Positions 1 through 5,888 are shown, counted from the first letter of the stretch. The stretch: DNA of 9,968 nt from Methylomonas sp. (GCA_028688235.1 JAQTYP010000091.1:1-9968), one strand, 5' to 3'. Notes: generated from the sequence alone by a model not told the origin. A program made the numbers and translations.

Positions 1-8
1 CATTCATG

Positions 9-33
9 GTTCGACTTTGCTCACCACGAACGG
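9..33. repeat. REP-like palindromic repeat, single copy
   Basis: GTTCG (9-13) and CGAAC (27-31) form an inverted repeat around a 13-base centre containing GCTCA, and GG follows. The pattern TTCGAC..GCTCA..ACGAACGG resembles a short palindromic repeat common between genes in many proteobacteria. That resemblance comes from memory and was not searched. Only one copy is visible and the left flank is cut by the window edge. Confidence 0.4.
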
Positions 34-150
34 CTTAACCTCTGACTGTCCCGGCTTAAGTTGGTAGCCGAAATTTTGATTAAGCACGGCCTATGAATTA
101 GTTTTTTATCTACAGGCGTTAGAGAGCTTTTGCTAAATTTAGGTCTTACT
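34..150 (+). promoter_or_regulatory. Upstream region of the first toxin-antitoxin module
   Basis: This AT-rich stretch has no gene. It must hold the promoter of the first module unless transcription enters from outside the window. A weak sigma70-like pair can be drawn: TTGATT (76-81), 17 bases, TAGTTT (99-104). The match is poor and the call is tentative. GGCTTAA occurs twice (32-38 and 54-60). AGG at 141-143 sits 7 bases before the chosen antitoxin start. Confidence 0.25.
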
Positions 151-354
151 ATGACGAGCAGCGAAATAAAAATCTTACCGATCAGCGAACGCATGAATTT
201 GATGGAAGAGATTTGGGATAGTCTCTGTCACGAAGCCGAATTGCCGGAATCGCCTGTTTGGCACCGAGATATTCTTGAGGCGCGTGTTCAGCGCGTCAGT
301 TCGGGTCAGGCTAGGTTTCTGACTTTGCAGGAATTGAAAGACCGGAATCGATGA
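151..354 (+). CDS. Antitoxin of a type II toxin-antitoxin module (addiction module component family)
   Basis: This is a 67-residue protein. It matches my recollection of the unstable antitoxin family (TIGR02574/PF09720 type): an N-terminal helix with LPISERMNLMEEIWDSL, a Trp-containing middle segment (PVWHRD) and a short C-terminal segment ending LTLQELKDRNR. In this family the N-terminal part supports dimerisation and the C-terminal part wraps the toxin. The frame is open from a TTG at 130, but ATG 151 is preferred because the AGG at 141-143 is well spaced and the family motif begins just after it. Its stop codon overlaps the start of the toxin gene (ATGA, 351-354), so the two are translationally coupled. 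Such antitoxins usually repress their own operon, but no operator was identified here. Confidence 0.8.
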   Translation: MTSSEIKILPISERMNLMEEIWDSLCHEAELPESPVWHRDILEARVQRVSSGQARFLTLQELKDRNR

Positions 355-665
355 AAACCAGGCAAATACTGGTTTTAGACGAGGCCGAAATGGATTTGCA
401 AGGCGGCAAAAAGTTTTACGATGCAAATCAAATAGGTATCGGCGATTATTTCTTCGATAGCTTGTTGGCGGATATTGAATCCTTAAGTTTGTATGCCGGG
501 ATTCATGGTAAACAATTCGGCCTATATAGAATGTTGGCTAAGCGCTTTCCGTATGCCATTTATTATGATCTGAATGAGGAATTTATTATTGTTTTAGCTG
601 TTTTGGATTTAAGGTGTAAGCCTTCTTGGATTCGACGCAGGTTAACACAAAACTCGGGAAATTAG
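351..665 (+). CDS. ParE/RelE-superfamily toxin of the first module
   Basis: This 104-residue protein has the plasmid-stabilisation (ParE-like) layout. It has an N-terminal strand, then a helix with the FYDANQIGIGDYFFDSL pattern, then the signature KRFPYAIYYDL (about residues 63-73). A closing strand and basic tail follow, with VLAVLDLRCKPSWIRRRL. Members of this fold act either on DNA gyrase (ParE) or as ribosome-dependent mRNA endonucleases (RelE), and the sequence alone does not say which. The FPY..YY signature and tail point to the ParE side. Its ATG overlaps the antitoxin stop and has no convincing ribosome binding site of its own, as expected for coupled translation. No frameshift or truncation is seen, so the toxin is probably functional. 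Confidence 0.82.
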   Translation: MKTRQILVLDEAEMDLQGGKKFYDANQIGIGDYFFDSLLADIESLSLYAGIHGKQFGLYRMLAKRFPYAIYYDLNEEFIIVLAVLDLRCKPSWIRRRLTQNSGN

Positions 666-719
666 TTAATGGCTCCGAATGGTGCACCGTATTCGCAGGA
701 TAAAAGTCATTAAACAGGT

Positions 720-724
720 GGAGG
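720..724 (+). promoter_or_regulatory. Ribosome binding site deciding the second antitoxin start
   Basis: GGAGG lies 8 bases before ATG 733. This makes ATG 733 the likely start, rather than the in-frame ATG at 679, whose extra 18 residues (basic, RIRRIK) would precede the structured part. Confidence 0.7.
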
Positions 725-732
725 ATACGTTT

Positions 733-942
733 ATGGAATTATCAATCAGCGATGAAAAAACCAAAGAATTACTGACCGAGGTGATGATCGATTTGCTCAA
801 AACCAAACGAAATATATTGTACGACGTGGTTTTGGAAGCCTTGGAGGAAGTTGGATTGGCTAATGCTATCGCCGAGGGTAGAAACGATGAATTTGTATCC
901 GAAGATGAGATTTTTTCTATTCTCGATAATGGCGCAAGATGA
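733..942 (+). CDS. Antitoxin of the second toxin-antitoxin module
   Basis: This is a 69-residue acidic protein paired with the RelE-like toxin that follows. The first part (MELSISDEKTKELLTEVMID, then LLKTKRNILYDVVLEALEEV) looks helical and could dimerise. The C-terminal part contains EFVSEDEIFSILDNG, the acidic strand-helix tail that antitoxins of RelE-type toxins use to cover the toxin surface. I do not recognise a named family. The role rests on size, charge, gene order and the ATGA overlap (939-942) with the toxin gene. ATG 733 is chosen over ATG 679 because of the strong Shine-Dalgarno sequence. The gene starts 67 bases after the first module ends, on the same strand. No clear separate promoter was seen in that gap, so the two modules may be co-transcribed. 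Confidence 0.72.
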   Translation: MELSISDEKTKELLTEVMIDLLKTKRNILYDVVLEALEEVGLANAIAEGRNDEFVSEDEIFSILDNGAR

Positions 943-1205
943 AAGTTCGGTTTGAAGCCAAATTTGCTAAAGACTTACGGAATATCAAAGACGGTAAATT
1001 GCTGGCAAAGGTTAAGGAACTCATTATTGGCCCTCAAAAAGCTGAATCGTTGATCGAGCTGAGTCAGGTCAAAAAACCTCAAGGCTACGAAAGCTTTTAT
1101 CGGATACGAATTGGCGATTTCAGAATCGGATTGGAGTTTGCGAGTGGCGAGCTAATTTTTACCCGGTGTTTGCACAGAAAAGATATTTATAAATACTTCC
1201 CATAG
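939..1205 (+). CDS. RelE-family toxin of the second module
   Basis: This 88-residue protein has the core features of RelE/ParE toxins. The N-terminal strand is MKVRFEAKFAKDLRNI, where F..KF.KDL is typical. A lysine-rich helix follows. The arginine-rich strand pair YRIRIGDFRIGLEF spans about residues 54-67, and the end is RCLHRKDIYKYFP. The R.R.GD.R pattern and the final H.KDIY.YFP segment are the parts that in RelE-type toxins line the mRNA-cleaving site on the ribosome. It is therefore probably a ribosome-dependent endoribonuclease; this is a family inference. It is distinct from the toxin at 351-665, which has the ParE-like FPY..YY signature, so this is not a recent duplication. Its start overlaps the antitoxin stop, and alaS begins 54 bases downstream on the same strand. 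Confidence 0.82.
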   Translation: MKVRFEAKFAKDLRNIKDGKLLAKVKELIIGPQKAESLIELSQVKKPQGYESFYRIRIGDFRIGLEFASGELIFTRCLHRKDIYKYFP

Positions 1206-1259
1206 TTGCCGACCTTGGGAAGGAAGCGAATTTAAATTGAAACATACGAAATAACCACC

Positions 1260-3869
1260 ATGAAAAACATGACCAGCGCCGAGATACGCGCCGCCTTTCT
1301 GGAATTTTTCCGCCAACGCGGCCATGCCGTGCGTCCGTCCAGCACCTTGGTGCCGGGCAACGATCCGACCTTGCTGTTTACCAACGCCGGCATGGTACAG
1401 TTCAAGGACGTGTTTTTGGGACGGGAGAAAGTCGATTTCAGCCGCGCCGCGACCAGTCAGCGTTGCGTTAGGGCCGGCGGCGAGCATAACGACTTGGAAA
1501 ACGTCGGCTACACCGCCCGCCACCATACCTTCTTCGAGATGCTGGGCAACTTCAGCTTTGGCGATTATTTCAAGAAAGACGCGATTCATTTCGCCTGGGA
1601 CTTTTTGACCCAGGAAATGGGCATTCCTCCGTCCAAACTCTGGGTCACGGTGTTCGACGAGGATTCCGAAGCCGAAGCGATTTGGTTGGAAGACGTCAAG
1701 GTCGATCCGAACCGCTTTTCACGCATCGGCGCCAAGGATAATTTCTGGTCCATGGGCGATGTCGGCCCGTGCGGCCCTTGCACCGAGATTTTCTACGATC
1801 ACGGTGAGCACGTCGCCGGCGGACCTCCCGGCAGCCCGGACGAAGACGGCGACCGTTACATCGAGATCTGGAATCTGGTGTTCATGCAATACGAACGCGA
1901 CAAGGACGGCAACCTGACGCCGCTGCCGGCGCCGTCGGTCGATACCGGCATGGGCCTGGAGCGCATCGCCGCCGTGATGCAGGGCGTGCATAGCAACTAC
2001 GAAATCGACATTTTTCAAAATTTGGTCAAGACTGCCGCCAGCCTGGCTGGCACGACTGATCTGAGCAACAGCTCGCTAAGGGTGATCGCCGACCACATCC
2101 GCTCCTGCGCGTTTTTGGTGACCGACGGCGTGCTTCCGTCCAACGAAGGCCGCGGCTACGTGTTGCGCCGCATCGTGCGCAGGGCGATACGCCACGGTTA
2201 CCGTTTGGGGATTCAGGACACTTTCTTCTACAAACTGGTCGCGCCTCTGGTCGCCGAAATGGGCGAAGCCTATCCGGAACTGGCTAAGGCCCAGGAGCAG
2301 GTCGAGCGGGTCTTGAAAAAAGAAGAAGAACGTTTCGCCGAAACCTTGGGGCAGGGCATGCGTATCCTGGAAAACTGCGTCGCCAAATTGGATGGTCATG
2401 TCATCCCAGGCGATGTGGTGTTTTTGCTCTACGATACCTACGGCTTCCCGGTCGATTTGACCGCCGACTTCACCCGCGAACATGACTTGAGCGTCGATCA
2501 TGCCGGTTTCGAAGTGGAAATGGCGGCCCAACGTAACCGCGCCCGGGCTGGTGGCCATTTCGCGGCCGATTACGATCAGGACATCCGCCACGACAGCGTC
2601 ACCGAGTTCACCGGTTATTCGCATCTGGACGGCTCGGTGCAAGTCTTGGGGCTGTTCAAAAAAGGCCAACCGGTGGAAAGTCTGGAAGCCGGCGACGAAG
2701 GGGTGGTGATTCTGGATCAAACCCCGTTCTATGCCGAATCCGGCGGTCAAGTCGGCGACAGTGGCCTGATCGAATGCGAGGACGGCCTGTTCGAAGTCAC
2801 CGACACGCAAAAGCAGGGCGGTCAATTGTTCTTGCACAAAGGCAAGGTCGTAAAGGGCGTCATCGCCGAAGGCCAAGCCTGCGAGGTCAGCGTCAATGCC
2901 GATACCCGCAAGGCCACCGAACGCAACCACTCGGCGACTCACTTGCTGCACGCGGCGCTGCGTAGCGTGTTGGGCGAGCATGTCCAGCAAAAAGGCTCGC
3001 AGGTCAATGCCGAACGCCTGCGTTTCGACTTCTCGCATTTCGAGCCGATGACCGCCGAACAGATTGCCGCGGTCGAGCGTCTGGTCAACGAACAAATCCG
3101 CACCAACAACGCGGTTTGCGCCCAGGTCATGGCCAAGGACGACGCGGTGAAAGCCGGGGCGATGGCCTTGTTCGGCGAGAAGTACGGTGACGAAGTCCGC
3201 GTTCTGACCATGGGCGAATTTTCCACCGAACTGTGCGGCGGCACTCACGTGCAACGCACCGGCGATATCGGCTTGCTGAAAATCGTCACCGAAACCGGTG
3301 TCGCTGCCGGGGTGCGACGCGTCGAGGCTGTGACCGGCGAAGGCGCGTTGGAATGGATCGCTCAGCGCGAACAAGCTCTAATCAGCATTGCAGGATTGTT
3401 GAAAGCCGCGCCGGACAAGACTGCCGACAAGGTTCAGCAGTTGCTGGAAAAGAACCGCAACCTTGAAAAAGAGCTGGAAAAACTCAAATCCAAACTGGCT
3501 AGCTCGGCCGGCGATGAAATGACCAGTCAGGCGGTCGACGTCAACGGCGTCAAAGTTTTAGCCGTCAAGCTCGACGACGTCGATCCCAAAGCCTTGCGCG
3601 ACTTGGCCGATCAATTGAAAAACAAACTCGGCAGCGCCGCATTGGTCTTGGCGGCGGTCAGCGGCGACAAGGTCAGCCTGATCGCCAGCGTGTCGAAAGA
3701 TGCGATGGACAAGGTCAAGGCCGGCGAATTGGTCAACTTCGTCGCCACCCAAGTCGGCGGCAAAGGCGGCGGCCGGCCGGATATGGCGCAGGCCGGGGGG
3801 AATGATCCTTCTAATTTGGCGGCGGCGTTGGCGGCTGTGCCGGAGTGGGTTAAGGACCGCTTGGTTTAA
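1260..3869 (+). CDS. alaS: Alanyl-tRNA synthetase
   Basis: This class II synthetase charges tRNA-Ala with alanine in the cytoplasm and hydrolyses mischarged Ser/Gly-tRNA-Ala. It is full length at 869 residues (E. coli about 876). The order is: catalytic domain at about 1-240 with RAAFLEFF, TNAGMVQFKDVF and GDVGPCGPCTEI; tRNA recognition domain to about 450; editing domain with zinc ligands His557 and His561 (HSATH) and Cys659 and His663 (CGGTH). After that come a coiled coil at about 724-750 and the C-Ala domain with GGKGGGR at 833-839. One residue stands out. Residue 75 is Glu (GAG, 1482-1484), where the motif 2 sequence normally reads RAGGKHNDLENVG; this corresponds to E. coli Lys73. The start has no clear Shine-Dalgarno, and ATG 1269 is an alternative. 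Codons are GC-richer than in the toxin-antitoxin genes upstream. recA/recX and lysC/csrA, frequent neighbours in gammaproteobacteria, are absent. Confidence 0.98.
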   Translation: MKNMTSAEIRAAFLEFFRQRGHAVRPSSTLVPGNDPTLLFTNAGMVQFKDVFLGREKVDFSRAATSQRCVRAGGEHNDLENVGYTARHHTFFEMLGNFSFGDYFKKDAIHFAWDFLTQEMGIPPSKLWVTVFDEDSEAEAIWLEDVKVDPNRFSRIGAKDNFWSMGDVGPCGPCTEIFYDHGEHVAGGPPGSPDEDGDRYIEIWNLVFMQYERDKDGNLTPLPAPSVDTGMGLERIAAVMQGVHSNYEIDIFQNLVKTAASLAGTTDLSNSSLRVIADHIRSCAFLVTDGVLPSNEGRGYVLRRIVRRAIRHGYRLGIQDTFFYKLVAPLVAEMGEAYPELAKAQEQVERVLKKEEERFAETLGQGMRILENCVAKLDGHVIPGDVVFLLYDTYGFPVDLTADFTREHDLSVDHAGFEVEMAAQRNRARAGGHFAADYDQDIRHDSVTEFTGYSHLDGSVQVLGLFKKGQPVESLEAGDEGVVILDQTPFYAESGGQVGDSGLIECEDGLFEVTDTQKQGGQLFLHKGKVVKGVIAEGQACEVSVNADTRKATERNHSATHLLHAALRSVLGEHVQQKGSQVNAERLRFDFSHFEPMTAEQIAAVERLVNEQIRTNNAVCAQVMAKDDAVKAGAMALFGEKYGDEVRVLTMGEFSTELCGGTHVQRTGDIGLLKIVTETGVAAGVRRVEAVTGEGALEWIAQREQALISIAGLLKAAPDKTADKVQQLLEKNRNLEKELEKLKSKLASSAGDEMTSQAVDVNGVKVLAVKLDDVDPKALRDLADQLKNKLGSAALVLAAVSGDKVSLIASVSKDAMDKVKAGELVNFVATQVGGKGGGRPDMAQAGGNDPSNLAAALAAVPEWVKDRLV

Positions 3870-3951
3870 TCGCTCTCGTGGTGCTCTCGATTTTCGCGTT
3901 GTTGGTCGAATTAAGTCGGTAAATGGCTGCGATAACTTGGTCGTTCGATAT

Positions 3952-3973
3952 GCGACAAAATGTCGCGATTTTT
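3952..3973 (+). terminator. Probable intrinsic terminator of alaS
   Basis: GCGACA (3952-3957) and TGTCGC (3961-3966) form a 6-bp stem with an AAA loop, followed by GATTTTT. The stem is short but lies 80 bases after the alaS stop, directly before the next candidate promoter. It is a plausible, moderately weak terminator. Confidence 0.5.
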
Positions 3974-3974
3974 C

Positions 3975-4003
3975 TGGACATGAGGATTTTTATCCTTTAG
4001 AAT
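3975..4003 (+). promoter_or_regulatory. Sigma70-like promoter of the small-RNA candidate
   Basis: TGGACA (3975-3980) and TAGAAT (3998-4003) are separated by exactly 17 bases. Each hexamer matches the consensus at 5 of 6 positions. Transcription would begin near 4010. No plausible protein start follows, and an intrinsic terminator ends at 4193. Confidence 0.6.
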
Positions 4004-4009
4004 CGATCA

Positions 4010-4193
4010 ACCTTAAGTGAGGTAAGGGACGGCTCGAAATAGCCGTTATCTTTCAATGAGGGGGGAGAGAAAGCGGCCAATTTGTCTGGCAAAAGAATAA
4101 TAATAAACGCGAGCCATTAAGCTGTCATGATGAATGGCAGGCGTCCAAAAAATATAAAAAACTGGACGAAGCCCACTTAACGTGGGCTTTTTT
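4010..4193 (+). ncRNA. Candidate small RNA of about 184 nt
   Basis: A promoter at 3975-4003 and a strong intrinsic terminator at 4169-4193 enclose a stretch with no convincing ORF but several potential hairpins. These are ACGGCT/AGCCGT (4029-4034 with 4041-4046); CTTTC/GAAAG (4050-4054 with 4069-4073), which exposes a run of six G in a 14-base loop; GCCATT/AATGGC (4113-4118 with 4133-4138); and GTCCA/TGGAC (4142-4146 with 4163-4167). I do not recognise it as 6S, SRP, tmRNA, RNase P or a known riboswitch. It could act by base pairing or by binding a protein such as CsrA, but only two or three GGA motifs are present, so the CsrA idea is weak. A 17-codon ORF starting ATGATG at 4128 and ending in the terminator stem exists but has no good ribosome binding site. 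The alternative reading is a leader left behind by a lost gene. Confidence 0.5.
4169..4193 (+). terminator. Strong intrinsic terminator
   Basis: AAGCCCAC (4169-4176) pairs perfectly with GTGGGCTT (4182-4189) across a 5-base loop, and the right arm runs into a T tract (4188-4193). No gene ends nearby on this strand, since alaS ended 300 bases earlier. It must therefore terminate a non-coding or very short transcript. Confidence 0.85.
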
Positions 4194-4811
4194 ATGCCTG
4201 AAGACAATCTTTAGAATTCGTAATTCGTATCCGATTACTGATGGTCAGGGCATGTACTGCAGCGCACCCAAGCTTAGACGGCTAGAAGCCGGTTTGGACG
4301 TTTCAATATATCGTCTTCATCGACCAATTGCGCCGATCGGATGTTGGTTTTACGGCCCAGGTTGTAAGTTCCAAGTGTTTCGCCTGGTTTTTAATGTGCG
4401 CCAAATAGCGGTTTGGTCTTGGTGCCATGAGGCGTGGCATGGTGGGGCGAATGTTTGATTTCCGGATAAATACCAATTGGGCTCCTGCTTTCCCTGTCAG
4501 CATGGGAATTTCAAACTGCACATCATGGGCGGTATTAGCCGGACGCAACTGAGGAGGTTGTCAATTTCGGACTAATTGTCGTATCCGTGACGCGGGTAAA
4601 AGGCGTTCCGTGTTCGAGCTTATGGTCACGATGATAGTCGGTGTCTATGAAAGGAGTTAATACGCAACCGATCAGGGGTATGGGCTGAGACAAAGGCAGC
4701 AACCTTCAACGGCGCTGAAATGGTGAGATATTTCCATCTCGCCAAAAAAAGAAATTTCGAAAAAAGGCCGCATTCCTTGATTTGTAAGAAAGGCAAAAAC
4801 GGCGAGAAAAG
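4194..4811. other. Gene-poor stretch with no recognised function
   Basis: No convincing gene was found on either strand. Open frames at 4252-4458 (+) and 4303-4548 (-) overlap each other, lack good ribosome binding sites and show no family motif. A near-perfect hairpin at 4722-4743 (GGTGAGAT/ATCTCGCC, one G-T pair) is followed by seven A on the + strand, so it is not a terminator in that direction. A short direct repeat, AATTCGTAATTCGTA, lies just after the terminator, near 4214-4228. The rest looks like decayed sequence. Confidence 0.5.
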
Positions 4812-4850
4812 CTAATTGACTTGGGTTTCGTGTAGGATGTTGTCAATTAG
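4812..4850 (-). terminator. Inverted repeat, possible terminator of the 43-residue small ORF
   Basis: CTAATTGAC (4812-4820) and GTCAATTAG (4842-4850) are perfect 9-base arms around a 21-base centre. The right arm overlaps the stop codon of the small ORF. On the - strand the repeat is followed by a GCTTTTC stretch. The large loop and imperfect T tract make it a modest terminator candidate. An operator or transposon scar is also possible. Confidence 0.4.
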
Positions 4851-4974
4851 TATGGAGTGGTTTATTTATCTTTTCGTCGTCTTTTTTCTTATTTTTATTT
4901 AATTGAGCAAGGAAATATTTGTCATAGCTCCAGTCTTTGCGGGGCTGTGGTGCTGGTGGTGATTGTAATGTCAT
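4843..4974 (-). CDS. Possible small protein of 43 residues
   Basis: The frame starts at ATG 4974 and ends with TGA at 4843-4845. An AGGGA sequence lies about 9 bases upstream of the start. The product begins MTLQSPPAPQPRKDWSYDKY and continues with a hydrophilic, lysine-rich second half (NKNKKKDDEK). It has no membrane segment or signal peptide. The proline-rich start followed by an aromatic patch (DWSYDKYF) is not typical of random translation, but I recognise no family. A 9-base inverted repeat overlaps the stop codon and could end the transcript. No clear promoter was found, although an AT-rich block lies upstream. It may be a real small gene, the remnant of a longer one, or chance. The cold-shock gene lies upstream on the same strand, separated by that gene's terminator. 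Confidence 0.35.
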   Translation of the reverse strand: MTLQSPPAPQPRKDWSYDKYFLAQLNKNKKKDDEKINKPLHTN

Positions 4975-5017
4975 TTTGATGTTTCCCTGTAGAAAATAGG
5001 AATATAAATATTTTTCA

Positions 5018-5076
5018 AGCGACTATTCTAATCGACATCTAAAAAAGGGGCTGATCTAGCATTCAAGTTAGTCGCT
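5018..5076. repeat. 8-base inverted repeat upstream of the small ORF
   Basis: AGCGACTA (5018-5025) and TAGTCGCT (5069-5076) are perfect inverted arms 43 bases apart. They lie between the cold-shock gene terminator and the small ORF. They could form a leader hairpin on the - strand or be paired protein-binding half-sites. The function is unknown. Confidence 0.3.
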
Positions 5077-5112
5077 GATGAAAAAGTTTAGAAGTATTGT
5101 TTGAAAGGGGCA

Positions 5113-5140
5113 ACCGGAGTCATGTTCAAATGACTCCGGT
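5113..5140 (-). terminator. Hairpin terminator of the cold-shock gene
   Basis: ACCGGAGTCAT (5113-5123) pairs perfectly with ATGACTCCGGT (5130-5140) around a 6-base loop. It begins about 9 bases after the stop codon of the cold-shock gene in its own direction. The stem is 11 bp and GC-rich. The following bases on the - strand (TGCCCCTTTC) are only partly T-rich, so it may work as a terminator or as a 3' end stabiliser. Confidence 0.7.
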
Positions 5141-5148
5141 CTGGATAA

Positions 5149-5364
5149 TTAGATGGCGGTGACTTCTTCGGCCTGTGGGCCTTTGGGGCCGCGGCCTAGT
5201 TTGAATTGTACCTGTTGGCCTTCGTTCAGTGTTTTGTAACCGCTATTGGCCGTTATAATGTTTTTGAAATGCACAAACACATCCGGGCCTTGTTTTTGTT
5301 CGATAAAGCCGAAACCTTTGTCGGCGTTAAACCATTTGACGATACCTGTAGTCATTGTAGACAT
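5149..5364 (-). CDS. CspA-family cold-shock protein
   Basis: This is a 71-residue single cold-shock domain, the usual size for the family, a cytoplasmic five-strand barrel that binds single-stranded RNA and DNA and melts RNA structure. It has the conserved GIVKWFNADKGFGFI start. RNP1 (KGFGFI) lies at residues 16-21 and RNP2 (VFVHF) at 29-33, with the usual aromatic residues present. The end is EGQQVQF..GRGPKGPQAEEV. The start at 5364 has an AGGA (5371-5374) six bases upstream. ATG at residue 4 is a possible alternative. Its promoter lies at 5517-5544, giving a leader of about 146 nt, a length typical of cold-regulated csp mRNAs. Which csp paralogue this is cannot be told from one domain, so no symbol is given. 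It is monocistronic, with a hairpin terminator directly downstream. Confidence 0.95.
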   Translation of the reverse strand: MSTMTTGIVKWFNADKGFGFIEQKQGPDVFVHFKNIITANSGYKTLNEGQQVQFKLGRGPKGPQAEEVTAI

Positions 5365-5510
5365 GATGAGTCCTATAAAAATTTTAAATTAAGCCTAATC
5401 GAGAAGGCGGTAATGCTGGTAAATGCGGGATTTACGAAATGAAAAACAGGACGAATAACTACGTTGAGAGATCGAATTGGTAAACAAAGGTAAAGCGTAT
5501 TTTCTAGCTG
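5365..5510 (-). promoter_or_regulatory. Long 5' leader of the cold-shock gene
   Basis: About 146 bases separate the predicted transcription start (near 5510) from the ATG at 5364, without a convincing ORF. Long leaders of this size in cspA-type mRNAs act as temperature-responsive structures that control stability and translation. I did not find a clear copy of the E. coli cold box, so cold regulation here is inferred from length and family. Confidence 0.5.
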
Positions 5511-5516
5511 GGTTTG

Positions 5517-5544
5517 ATTGTAGGCTAATTGGCATGATTGTCAA
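5517..5544 (-). promoter_or_regulatory. Near-consensus sigma70 promoter of the cold-shock gene
   Basis: Read on the - strand this is TTGACA (5544-5539), a 16-base spacer, then TACAAT (5522-5517). The -35 box is perfect and the -10 box matches 5 of 6. The sequence just upstream is A/T-rich (AAAAACCAATATTTAAA) and could act as an UP element. This is the best promoter in the window. Confidence 0.85.
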
Positions 5545-5888
5545 TTTAAATATTGGTTTTTCGCTGCTTAATGATATTGCAGGCAAGCTGATAATTCTTA
5601 AAGCGGCAAACGGGAACGTTATTGGCGCAGTTGGTTTGCGGAAGTTGCGAAATAAATCAATGTGTTGATTTGATCTTTGTCGATTGCCAATATTGCGCGG
5701 TAGCCATGGGAGCTCGAATACTAACCTAGTGAACGCAGAGCGTTTATAGCCAGCCTGCGCGCTTCAGGCGCCAATATAACAGTAACGCTCATGAAGACGT
5801 TGCATCACCCCGGAAAACCGGAAAATGAAAGTCGACATGGTTTTAATGTTATTTTTTGCATCGTTTGATTGATGACTTTCAGATTAAC
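5545..5888. other. Non-coding stretch between the csp promoter and the transposase fragment
   Basis: No gene is supported here. A perfect 7-base palindrome, AAATCAA/TTGATTT, with a 4-base loop lies at 5654-5671. Small GC-rich hairpins occur near 5730-5742 (AACGC/GCGTT) and around 5753-5770 (GCCTG/CAGGC). No terminal inverted repeat of an insertion sequence could be identified upstream of the transposase fragment. Confidence 0.4.

Noticed and set aside
2076..3374. Long open frame of 432 codons on the - strand inside alaS
   Set aside because: It is the antisense shadow of a GC-rich conserved gene. The + strand alaS frame explains the sequence and the antisense product has no recognisable domain.
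3850..3981. 43-codon frame on the - strand, starting at ATG 3981 with an AAGGA upstream
   Set aside because: It runs antisense into the end of alaS and contains the palindrome that better explains an alaS terminator. Its composition shows no protein-like pattern.
4030..4060. CCGTTATC with GAAATAG near 4036-4050, reminiscent of a Cas9 tracrRNA
   Set aside because: There is no CRISPR array, no cas gene and no repeat in the window. The shared string is short and most likely a coincidence.
4303..4548. Open frame of 81 codons on the - strand, overlapping another at 4252-4458 on the + strand
   Set aside because: The start would be TTG with no ribosome binding site, no family motif is visible, and the two frames overlap on opposite strands. 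Treated as chance open frames in decayed DNA.
4670..4720. GGGCTGAGAC resembling the core of a TPP riboswitch
   Set aside because: The second conserved block of the TPP riboswitch (of the ACCUGAUCUGG type) is absent at the expected distance and no thiamine gene follows.
5395..5668. Open frames on both strands over the cold-shock promoter and leader (5395-5586 - and 5477-5668 +)
   Set aside because: They lie across the promoter and leader of the cold-shock gene, have no convincing start signals and no family resemblance.
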